This document shows positions 20,342 through 29,300 of a stretch of DNA of 32,227 nt, piece after piece. The number at the start of each line of letters is the position of its first letter. Position 1 is the first letter of the stretch. The DNA lies in NCBI GenBank assembly GCA_003833135.1, contig QZLH01000121.1:39423-71649 (forward strand), given 5' to 3'. The DNA comes from Oehlia diaphana. Taxonomy: Eukaryota > Glomeromycota > Glomeromycetes > Glomerales > Glomeraceae. Made by a program: the position numbers and the translations under genes. The notes beneath the pieces were generated by a model. That model was not told where the DNA came from. It made no database searches and saw only the letters and a list, made by a program, of their open reading frames with translations.

Positions 20342-21371
20342 ATATATTACAACCATATTACAACATACTTACCACATATTTAATCTATTTAATAAACGTT
20401 ACTTATAATATCTTGCGTAATACAATTTTGTATTGTAAGTTGGCAAACGATAATTTAATTACATTAATTTGATTAGTTTGTTTGTTCTTTATCTGTAAAT
20501 ATTTGCATTTTCCGTTACGAAAAAGTCCATTGCACGTTATAATAAAAAATAGGTAAGGTATGGCAGAAAAACGCATTTTTTCGGGGCCGGAATTAATGAT
20601 AACGTCAGCCAGTATTTAAAAAAGGTAATAAATTTCTGTTGGAATTATAACATTTTACTGTATATTCCAGGTTCCTCATTACAAGAATCTCGGTATCGTT
20701 TTCCAATATTTGAAAAACAATAATAATGAACTCGTATAGTGATTGGAATATATTACTGTAAATTATGTTTTTCAGCAGTATTTTTAATTTGTCAAGTTTA
20801 ATTTCCGCTTCAACTTTGTATGATAATTTTGTAACGTAATCAAGTTTATGTTATTTACTATAATTATATTTGTTAAGTATTTTATATATTTCTCAGCAAT
20901 ATATGTAAACTTTTCTTTAACATTAATGACGAATATTGCGTTTTAAATAGAAAATTGGATAAAAATAAGTTTATTGGGAGTCCATTAAAATTGCTGTAAA
21001 AAAAAGTATACATTCAACAATAATTAGGCTAAACATACGGACGTAGATTAATCATAGATTAATCGTGAATAAAATAATTGTGGCGTAGTATAAAGTAAGT
21101 AATTTTATAAATGATATTTAGAATATAAAATATATAAAATGTAATTATCAACTGCGGGGACAATGATTGACTATACAGTATAACTACGTTTGATGACGTC
21201 ATGTCCGGATGTCCGATAATTCCAATAATTCGGACTTAATAACGGTTTCCGATTTCCTAGTTTAAAGAATTTGATAAATGATTGTGAAAAATGTAACATC
21301 AATACATAATCAATATTTCAAAAGATGACTCATGATTTATACTGATCGTTACGATTGTTACGTGCGGGGAT
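20342..21371. other. AT-rich spacer, nothing recognisable
   Basis: I see no supported gene or clear repeat in this kilobase. A TGATGACGTCATG palindrome at about 21191 resembles a CRE-type site but has no gene context. Confidence 0.5.
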
Positions 21372-21562
21372 CTGAAAAAAATGTCACGAAAAATCACGTG
21401 ACATTTTTCATCACCGGTTCCATTTTTTCATAAGTATCTAAGGGACTTGGAAATTTTTTTAGCAACAAAATCCTACTCGTCACGCACTATCCGTCACATG
21501 TGTATCACACTTAATTTCAGTCAATTTGCGTAATGCCGGCCATTTCGTGACATTTTTTTCAG
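21372..21562. mobile_element. MITE-like element with 20-bp terminal inverted repeats
   Basis: CTGAAAAAAATGTCACGAAA at the left is matched by its perfect reverse complement TTTCGTGACATTTTTTTCAG at the right, giving a unit of about 190 bp. The left end also folds on itself (AAAAATGTCACG ... CGTGACATTTTT). The interior has no coding capacity. Confidence 0.68.
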
Positions 21563-22847
21563 GTTACGCTGGGGGTAGTCTTGCGGCCATCAAATCTAGC
21601 TAATTTCAATAAATAAAATCAATAAATCAATTGTTTTTTTTTTTACTAAGCCACGATAATAATATTAAAAATTTTTTATTAGATCTTTTACTTATAAAAA
21701 TATTGTAAGTACTATAACTATAACTATATAGACATAAGAAAATAGTAATAAAATTAATTGTATACAACTCGATCTTTATTAATATTTTATTTTTTTTAGT
21801 AACTATGAATACTGCCGAACCTGAGCCATAACAATCTCCTAAAATTCATGAAGAATTTGTAAAAAGAGTTCAAAATTACGCGTCATTTTGCAATTTTCAG
21901 ATGCGGTTGAATAAAGTAGGTCGTGACTCGTGAAAAAGAAAAAAAATATTATTAGAAGAACAATCTTATCAGTTATGTTCACGGCGCAGATGTTTAGCGT
22001 AATTATGATGGTTTTGTTCAATATTTTATGGCTAATTTTCAATGAATGGCATTATTAGTTAAATGCGAAATTTATGATTGTTTAAACTAAATCAGTCATA
22101 AATATAAAAATACTTTGTTTAAAAATTGTATAATACCTTGAGTACAACTTCCATCCTGAGAGAAGTAATATAAACAATTAACACATGAAAATTACCATTA
22201 AATATGTTGATTATATTTTATCGAATTTGATATACCCATAAGGTATCTTCATTTTTTAGTTGAACAAATTAATAAGAAACCCTTTTTTTTTGATCGTCAA
22301 AAATCGTCAAAAATTTTCCAAACTATGTTATTTGCCCCTTAAGGGGATTTTTTATATTTTTCTTGTGTTCTTAACTTGACCAGATTCAAGTTTATTCGAA
22401 ACGAAAGCAAATAAAATTTTCTAGTTATTAATATATAATGAAAATATTTAAATCTCCCAAAAAAAGCTTTAAAAAAAAAAATCCCCTTCTCGTCCAAAAA
22501 GTTTAAAAGTTTCTAACTACGGTTCCTTAATTTAACCTAAATAAATTGGATTTTTGATAAACCTAAATAAATTGGATTTTTTGATAAATAACCAAATATA
22601 GATAATAAACAGGTTCCAGATTTAGTGATACATCAGTTAACCCCTAGTATTACATTAAATATGATCCACATGACTATTAGTTTGTAACACAATTATTAAT
22701 TATTTAAAGTAAAAAACGTTCGATTTACATTTTTTTAAAAACTTTTTTTTTTTTTTTTTCGTTAATTTTTTTTTAAATAAAAAAAAAAATTTAAAAAATT
22801 AAAAAACTTTTTTTTAAAAACAAAAAAACAAAAAAAGAAGAAAAAAA
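21563..22847. other. Spacer with a possible gene fragment
   Basis: 21804-22050 on the plus strand reads like a broken frame (EFVKRVQNYASFCNFQMRLN, then LLEEQSYQLCSRRRC), interrupted by at least two stops; I cannot name it. A 27-bp unit (AACCTAAATAAATTGGATTT...) is duplicated in tandem at 22534-22587. Long T and A runs lead up to the start of the next F-box gene. Confidence 0.4.
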
Positions 22848-24167
22848 ATGTCAAAACTTTCCATTGATTGTCTTAATGAAATTTTTGAATATTTAGAAAA
22901 AGAAACTTTACACTCATGTTTATTGGTCAATCGCCTTTGGTGCGAATCTTCGGTTAGATTCTTTTGGAGAGATGGTTGGAATTATAATACTTTAAATTAT
23001 TGTACCTTAATTTCTTGTCTTCCGGAAGAGTCAAAAGAAATTTTAAATAAAAATGAAATAATTATTCCAACACCAACTTCAAAACCTCCGATTTTCAATT
23101 ATGCAACATTTTGTAAAGTTCTATCAATTAATCAGGCTCATCACATGATCAAGAATCTTATTAAAAATAGTAATCAACAAAATATTTTTACAAGAGATCT
23201 TAACAATAATACGAATATTGTAATGCAAGAAATATGTAAATTATTTATGAGACAAATCACTTCTTTAAAGAAATTAATTTTTTGGAAATCTCCAAGTGTA
23301 AATTTTAATTTTTACATTGGATCAAAAGATTGTTTAAAATATCTCACAGAATTACATTGTAATTCTAATATTCCAACAAAATTTTTTTATCAATTATCTC
23401 AAGTATGTCAAAATATATTATCATTAGATATAACTATTGGTCAAGTTATTTCTGATGGATTAAAAGATTTTATATCTGTTCAAAAGAATTTAAAATATTT
23501 AGATATACATTATGGTAGAGGAAAAGATTTGAAAGATATAATTCCAACATATGTTACTTTTTCACAATTACAAATTTTAAAAATTCAATATTCTTGTTCA
23601 AAATATGATTCTTTAATAAAATTCTTGGAAATGAACGGTAAAAGTTTAAAAGAATTTTATATAGGTGATTATGCTGGTGATAGTGATAATTCTTTAAATT
23701 TAGCTATTGCTAATTTTTGTCCAAATATTAGAAAACTTTCTACTGGATTTAAAAGTAATGAATTGAAAACTTTAAAATTAGTTCTTAATTGTTGTCAATT
23801 TTTAGAAACTATTAATATTTGGTGTGGTGGTGAATTTTTTAGTGAAAAGGAAGCATTGGAAGCGATCTTATATTATTCAAATAAAAATACTTGTGAATTA
23901 GTATTATATCATTTATATAATACTAGATCAAAATTATTACCAGAAGAATTAGAATCTATTCTCTCAATTTGGAAAAATCATGTACCAATAAAACCTCTTT
24001 CTTTAATGATTGTAAAATATGATGCGAATAGTTTAGATACGAATGATATAAATATGAAAATAATTAGAAAATATATTAAATTAGGTGTTATTAAGAAATT
24101 CAAGGTTACAGGTTTCGATAATGGTGAAAAGACTGCCCATTATCGTAAATTTAGGCCAATAGTTTAG
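22848..24167 (+). CDS. F-box/LRR protein (paralog 4), internally deleted
   Basis: This intron-less 439-residue protein begins MSKLSIDCLNEIFEYL right after an A-rich leader. Residues 1-43 are the F-box (LHSCLLVNRLWCESSVRFFW). The LRR blocks ISCLPEESKEIL, FNYATFCKVLSINQ, LTELHCNSN, LEMNGKSLKEFYIGD and LNLAIANFCPNIRKL follow. Relative to paralog 3 (10614-12056), about 45-50 residues are missing in frame between QKNLKYLDI and FSQLQILKIQ, which is about two LRR units. The C-terminus FKVTGFDNGEKTAHY lines up with the ends of the other copies but continues RKFRPIV, as if the old stop was lost. The frame is open, so it may still make a functional adaptor with an altered LRR surface, or be an early stage of decay. 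AATAAA signals follow at about 24222-24232. Confidence 0.9.
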   Translation: MSKLSIDCLNEIFEYLEKETLHSCLLVNRLWCESSVRFFWRDGWNYNTLNYCTLISCLPEESKEILNKNEIIIPTPTSKPPIFNYATFCKVLSINQAHHMIKNLIKNSNQQNIFTRDLNNNTNIVMQEICKLFMRQITSLKKLIFWKSPSVNFNFYIGSKDCLKYLTELHCNSNIPTKFFYQLSQVCQNILSLDITIGQVISDGLKDFISVQKNLKYLDIHYGRGKDLKDIIPTYVTFSQLQILKIQYSCSKYDSLIKFLEMNGKSLKEFYIGDYAGDSDNSLNLAIANFCPNIRKLSTGFKSNELKTLKLVLNCCQFLETINIWCGGEFFSEKEALEAILYYSNKNTCELVLYHLYNTRSKLLPEELESILSIWKNHVPIKPLSLMIVKYDANSLDTNDINMKIIRKYIKLGVIKKFKVTGFDNGEKTAHYRKFRPIV

Positions 24168-24314
24168 AATTATTGTAATGAATTTATTATTTTTTATGTA
24201 CTTTTATAAAAAATATTATTTTAATAAAATAAATATTCATAGAATGAATCTGAATGATTTTTAATTATAATATTTATCATATTTTATCACGTAAAATTAT
24301 TTAATCAATAAAAA

Positions 24315-24752
24315 ATGGATTATGATCCAAAGAGTGTAGATGATATTAAAAAAAAATTCAGGAAGAATTGATTTGTTCCAAATATTTTATTATTTAGTTC
24401 AAATAGGAATAAATTTGATGCTGAAACATTTCATAATTATTGTGATGATAAAGGAGCCATTATCTGACTAGCAAAAATTGAAGATTCAGATCAATTAATT
24501 GGAGGTTATAAATTATAATCCACTTGATTGGAATGGTGATGGTGTTTGGAAATCATCATCTAATAGTTTTTTATTTAAATTCGATGATGGAAAAATGTAA
24601 TTCTTCTGGAAAATGTGGTTATGTTGAGGTGCTATTTATTGCAAACGTGACTCTGGACCACTACGCCCCTAGTTATTGGATTAATTCGGGAAATCCATCC
24701 GAATTTGAGTAGAAATTTTTGAAGTATTTCAAGTAATTAAAAAATAATGAAT
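24315..24752 (+). pseudogene. TLDc-domain gene relic
   Basis: Translated pieces match the pattern of TLDc domains: LFSSNRNKFDAETFHNYCDD, KGAII (stop) LAKIEDSDQLIGGY, a frameshift, then YNPLDWNGDGVWKSSSNSFL and FKFDDGK. After further breaks the typical end EIFEVFQVIKK appears near 24712-24752. TLDc proteins are linked to oxidative-stress protection and V-ATPase regulation, and in glomeromycotan fungi they form large families, often with BTB domains. Here only the TLDc part is seen, with at least two stops and three frameshifts, so it is dead. It starts about 150 bp after paralog 4 and on the same strand. Confidence 0.75.
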
Positions 24753-25895
24753 AATTAGTTTAAATAATCTATTGATAGATTAAATATTCCAAAATTCTTA
24801 AGATTCTATTTGATGGCGTTCTATTTGTTAGAAATATTATTTCATGATAAGTTTTTTTCTGAAGGTCGTTTTCGACGTTCCGACGTTCCGTGCATAACAT
24901 TGATATTTTATTAACGGACGCAAAAATAGACAACATATATTGATAATTTTGATCATATTTTTATTTTAAAATAAATGCTTAAATAACACTATATAAGAAA
25001 TTTTGGTGCTACAATACGTAATCAAAAAAATGATTTGTTTATTATTGATAATTTTATCATTGACACAATTACCTATATGATTTAAGTAAATTAATCTCGG
25101 TGTGAAGCAACGGGCTGTTAATAGTTGTCATGTAAAAAGAAAATTGATACAATTTTTCATAATTTTGTGTCTGTTGCCTTGCTGCGTTCGTTTTAATATC
25201 GTCACTTTAAAAATTTTTATATATCTGAAAGTGGTTATAATGTTTTGTAGTAGTTGAACTTCAAATTTGCATGTCAACTAGCTTCGTGTCGTTTTTTCGG
25301 TGTGTTTTAATCTTTTCGAAATGAGCATCTCAAATCGATATACACTAATACTTAAAAAATAGATACCAGAGTCATAAAAAAGTATGTTTAAATTTTAATT
25401 ACAAATATGATTTATTAAGTCATGTTATTTTTCAGTCGATTAGGAAAGAATATGTGGGATTTTAAACTGATTTTAATGACCGATATTTTTATGACATCCG
25501 AATATTGAAATCGTTATTAGTAGCATTAATTCCTATTGGTCACCGCAGTATTATCGTTCGGAATTTTGATCGGGTTCAATAAGCCGATCAACCGTAATCA
25601 ATTTTGATTTTGATCACATGTTAGGATTGGTTAGTGGATTTTCGATTAAAAAATTCGACCGAACAGGTCTTTTTATAACGTCCTTATTAAGTTAGTATAT
25701 TATAAAGACACCATATACTTATCATCGCTCACAGTCATTATCAAATGATGAATAATAAATAATAATTATGATCTTTTTTTTTTCATTGTATATAAGATGA
25801 TTATAAATAGTAATGGATATACGTAGTGTGACCATATTGGCGAGCGATCGGGTTTTCCGATCTAACGATGTTTTGGTACAACATTAACATTTATT
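24753..25895. other. AT-rich spacer, nothing recognisable
   Basis: No supported coding region or RNA gene. 25540-25680 is richer in GATCGG/CGATC-type words and may hold an old element, but I cannot define ends. Confidence 0.5.
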
Positions 25896-26595
25896 ATGAA
25901 GCGCCATGTAGGTAAAATAAAAACTCAATATATTTTATTATTTTTTATAATCTTTTCATTCAGATTATTATTTATCTTGATGTCTTCATTTAACTATTCA
26001 GACGACCCTGAATTTCACACAACTCAGCCGGTACCGGTATACGTTCGCAACAATATTGCTAATATTGGAAATCTCACTGAAGGAATGCAGGCGCTGATTG
26101 CCTACTTGTTCCACTAAAATGTTCGTTAACCCAAGTTTCTTTGCGTTCACTATGTCAGCCAGGACGGCCTCTTGTTCTTTTTGGTGGATCTCATACTTGC
26201 CCTTTATTCCGATACATATCTCACGTGCTCAATGATATTTATAAGCGATTAAGCACACAGATTTCTGCATGATTCAAATTCGAGAAGCACATGCTTCTGA
26301 TGTTTGGCCTATAGGTAACATTATAAACGTCAAAGAACACCGAAATTTATCTGATCGCTTAGATGCTGCACGCGAAATGGTTAAAAATACTTGGTTGGAG
26401 ATTCTTGTATTAGTAGGCACAATGGATGATACTTTCTTAAAATTGTATGCACCGTGGCCGTTTCGTTTTTTTGTCATTGTAGATGGTACTTTGAAATTAA
26501 TTGGGATGCCAAAAGACGCATATTATGATGCAACAGACCTGGTTGAATGCTTGGATAATCTTTTATATGACAGAAAGGATCAAACCGTCTTATAA
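25896..26595 (+). pseudogene. Iodothyronine-deiodinase-like relic (frameshifted)
   Basis: Three consecutive frames, each one base back from the last, together resemble the deiodinase family of thioredoxin-fold selenoenzyme relatives. Frame 1 (from ATG 25896) has a basic start and one hydrophobic helix (YILLFFIIFSFRLLFILM), like the N-terminal membrane anchor of the family, then NIGNLTEGMQ. Frame 2 carries PGRPLVLFGGSHTCPLFRYI. The catalytic-loop position that is selenocysteine in animal enzymes is Cys (TGC, 26198-26200), and the preceding family Cys is His. Frame 3 (26269-26595) reads IQIREAHASDVW, VKEHRNLSDRLDAAREM, TMDDTFLKLYAPWPFRFFVI and DGTLKLIGMPKDAYYDATDL, in family order, and stops at a typical C-terminus. 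Two frameshifts at about 26085-26100 and 26262-26272 separate the pieces, and no GT..AG intron repairs them. Either a pseudogene or an assembly error; the intact 3' third suggests the breaks are recent. Confidence 0.72.
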
Positions 26596-26672
26596 AAGAA
26601 AAATTGATACATTATGAGATTCAATTATTAACTATATATCCTTTATATTCTTTATACTGTATTTACCGGATA

Positions 26673-26820
26673 CAGTCAACTCTTCTTATTACGAATTTTG
26701 ATATAACAAATTTTACAATATAACGGATCTTCAGTGTGGTACATCATTATACCGAATTTTACTTATTTACCGTTTAACGAAGTAAATTTTACAGAAAAAT
26801 GCCCCTTTTAATAACGATTT
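26673..26820 (+). mobile_element. Possible pogo/Tigger-type element end
   Basis: TACAGTCAACTCTTCTTATT followed by ACGAATTTTGATATAACAAA, TATAACGGATCTTCAGTGTG and further ACCGAATTTT / TTAACGAAGT words resembles the CAGT-starting, TATAACGA-repeating ends of pogo/Tigger transposons. TA directly precedes CAGT, as expected for their target site. No opposite end was found nearby, so this is at best a solo or decayed end. Confidence 0.4.
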
Positions 26821-27499
26821 TTTTTTATAACTAATTTTTTTTTTACAGTATATAAAACTATAAAAGTATAAAGAAATACCACATAATAGTGAACAGTTTG
26901 AATGTAATGAAAATTTAACTATCATTTATTGCAAAAACTAGACCTAAATTTTGTTATATGTTTAACAAAAAATCTTACAACATACCAATCCTTATTGGTA
27001 GTAAAAGCTGCATCCAACTGGAGAGTATAGAATCTATATTATACAATAAAATAGGTTAGAAGACTCGAGTACTCTAAGTAAGCTTTGCAGAAAAGACAAA
27101 TTCAAGCCCCCATGCCTACTATCAACTGACGTTAACGTATATCGTGAGTGGCCAAACTCGTGCAGAGGTACTGTCACATTGATAATAAGACATGAGACCC
27201 ACCACACCAAAGGGACGGGCCCCACATACAGAAGTCTGCGACATAGCTTGAGATTTTTCTCATTGAAGGTAACCAGACTACTAGAAGAGGAGGATAACCA
27301 AAGCACTCTAGGTGCACTAGTCCCTTGTACATCCCAGCTTAGTCATTTCCACTTACCAGAAGAATAATTGAAATATCATTATTGATTTCTATCCAGGTTT
27401 GTTGCTCATTTCCATTTTAACGAAATAGGTGAAACTTTTTTGACTAGGAGTGACTGAAAGACTTAAAATAATTGTGTTTCTAATGAGAAAGTTAAAAAA
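26821..27499. other. Spacer with a GC-richer island
   Basis: 27055-27365 is clearly GC-richer (for example GGGACGGGCCCCACATACAG) and has overlapping open frames of 62-90 codons on both strands without recognisable motifs. A transposon-derived fragment is likelier than a gene. Confidence 0.45.
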
Positions 27500-27910
27500 G
27501 TATTTTATATTTTTTTAAAAAATAAAATACGAGTGCAAGAGTATTTTTTTAAAATAATAAAATACGAGTGCAAGAGTATTTTTTTTAAAATAATAAAATA
27601 CGAGTGCAAGAGTATTTTTTTAAAATAATAAAATACGAGTGCAAGAGTGTTTTTTTAAAATAATAAAATACGAGTGCAAGAGTGTTTTTTTTAAAATAAT
27701 AAAATACGAGTGCAAGAGTGTTTTTTTAAAATAATAAAATACGAGTGCAAGAATATTTTTTTTAAAATAATAAAATACGAGTGCAAGAGTGTTTTTTTAA
27801 AATAATAAAATACGAGTGCAAGAGTATTTTTTTTAAAATAATAAAATACGATCGCGAGTATTTAAGAAAAAAAAAGTATTTTTTTTTTTTAAAAAAAAAA
27901 ACGAGTGCGG
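27500..27910. repeat. 35-36-bp tandem array, each unit a potential hairpin
   Basis: Nine clean copies of AAAATACGAGTGCAAGAGTA plus a TTTTTTTAAAATAAT linker, and two degenerate ones at the right end (ACGATCGCGAG, ACGAGTGCGG). Within each unit AAAATAC and GTATTTT are inverted around GAGTGCAAGA. Variation is limited to A/G in the GTATT/GTGTT arm and T-run length. It has short repeats but no unique spacers, so it is a minisatellite. Confidence 0.88.
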
Positions 27911-28123
27911 AAAAGGTGATTTTTATAAGAATATTTCATGGGAAAATTTGATTTGAGCTTCTTGAGTCATAGATCACAATCACAATTTGAGGTTCCGATG
28001 CATGATTATTCATTTGATTATTTATAATTGTTGCACATATAGTTATATATTTGGCTAGTAATACACTTGTCAGATTATTAAAAATACTTGTTTATATTAC
28101 TATATTAAAAAAATTACTTTATG

Positions 28124-28347
28124 GATATTGTACGGTGTTGTATTTATCTTGGTTAACGTCAGTACGTCACTTCGTAACGACGTGACGTTAACCAATATAA
28201 ATATCGTACGGCTAATGCAGATCATGCTCATATTTCGATATTGTACACAAATAAACTATCGATATTCAAACTATTGATATCAATATTGTACGATAATGAA
28301 ATATCGGTCAAATAAAATCAGCATTATCCTATAGGGCCGTGCGATAA
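28124..28347 (-). repeat. Dispersed foldback repeat, copy C (reverse)
   Basis: Read on the minus strand it starts TTATCGCACGGCCCTATAGG and follows the same word order as the copy at 9343-9573, through GAGCATGATCTGCATTAGCC and the ATAAATACAAC end. Near that end a 43-base hairpin (28151-28193) is intact: GGTTAACGTCA ... TGACGTTAACC with further inner pairing. In copy A only GACGTTAAC remains of it. Confidence 0.78.
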
Positions 28348-29300
28348 AATGGATTATTGTAACGCAAGTTATTCCCACAAATGTTACTAGTGACGTTGGA
28401 GCAAAATAGATTTTTATATGAACGAAGAAAAAAAAAAAAAAAAAATAATTTGCGCCATTTTTTTAAAGTTTAATTATTGGAAAAATTATTCATGGCATCC
28501 GATTTACATATGAGCCAATTAGTATTCAATTTAAGATACTTTTGGGTTAGGCTATTATGGAATACACATGTTGGTACACTATAAATCTCATATCAGCTCT
28601 TTAACTTTGCAAAAATCATGCTATCAATACATGATTGATCGAAATGAGCGGCACGCGAAGAATTTATAAAACGCGAAATTTTAAGGGCGTGATTGTTAAA
28701 TATTCAAGTTGGCGAAAATAAAATGAGCTTAAAATCACAATGTAAACGCGAAATATATATCAGATATATCAACAGGTTAATAATCGCTTATAGTATATCT
28801 GATCTCTTATAATCGATTAATTATCCGGTTATAGTAATAGTTTTGGACTAGAAATTTGATATCGTTCAACAATTTGAATCTTAGTCATCCAGTTGTACTT
28901 AAAAAATTAACTAAGGGTATTTGAAAAATTTAAAATTTAAAATATTATATTAGTAATAAACAAAGATTTCTCAATACGATGAAATAGCAACTTGAATCCA
29001 TGTTTACTCGACAATTGCCTTAAGGTATGAAGATTTTTTTTTTTTTTTTTTTGAGAAAGTACTTGAAATAATAGTATCTTAAATATATTAAAAAAAGTAT
29101 TAAAATCTGTATGAGAATAAAATATTAATATATGTTCAAAATATGCTTGTTTATTTAATACAAAATTGATCGAATAATAATTTATAATTCTAGCGATCAA
29201 AATGTAGGTTTAATATAGTAAAAATAATAAAACTCATAAAAAATATTTATAGAGTAATTACGCCTTACGTTTCTTCTAATAGTAAGATCCATAAATTCTA
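28348..29300. other. AT-rich spacer, nothing recognisable
   Basis: This is the 3' flank of the ion-channel gene. It has long A and T runs (28427-28445, 29034-29052) and no supported gene. Confidence 0.55.

Noticed and set aside
21804..22050. NYASFC phrase as another F-box relic
   Set aside because: Six residues match the FNYASFCK block, but the neighbouring residues (VKRVQ before, NFQMRLN after) do not match any F-box copy, so I treat it as chance.
26270..26272. In-frame TGA as a selenocysteine codon in the deiodinase-like relic
   Set aside because: The TGA is about 24 codons after the catalytic loop, whose key position is already TGC (Cys). Homology continues in another frame right there, so a frameshift explains it better.
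27500..27910. CRISPR-like repeat array
   Set aside because: There are no unique spacers between repeats (the linker is the same T/A run each time), the setting is eukaryotic and no cas genes are present.
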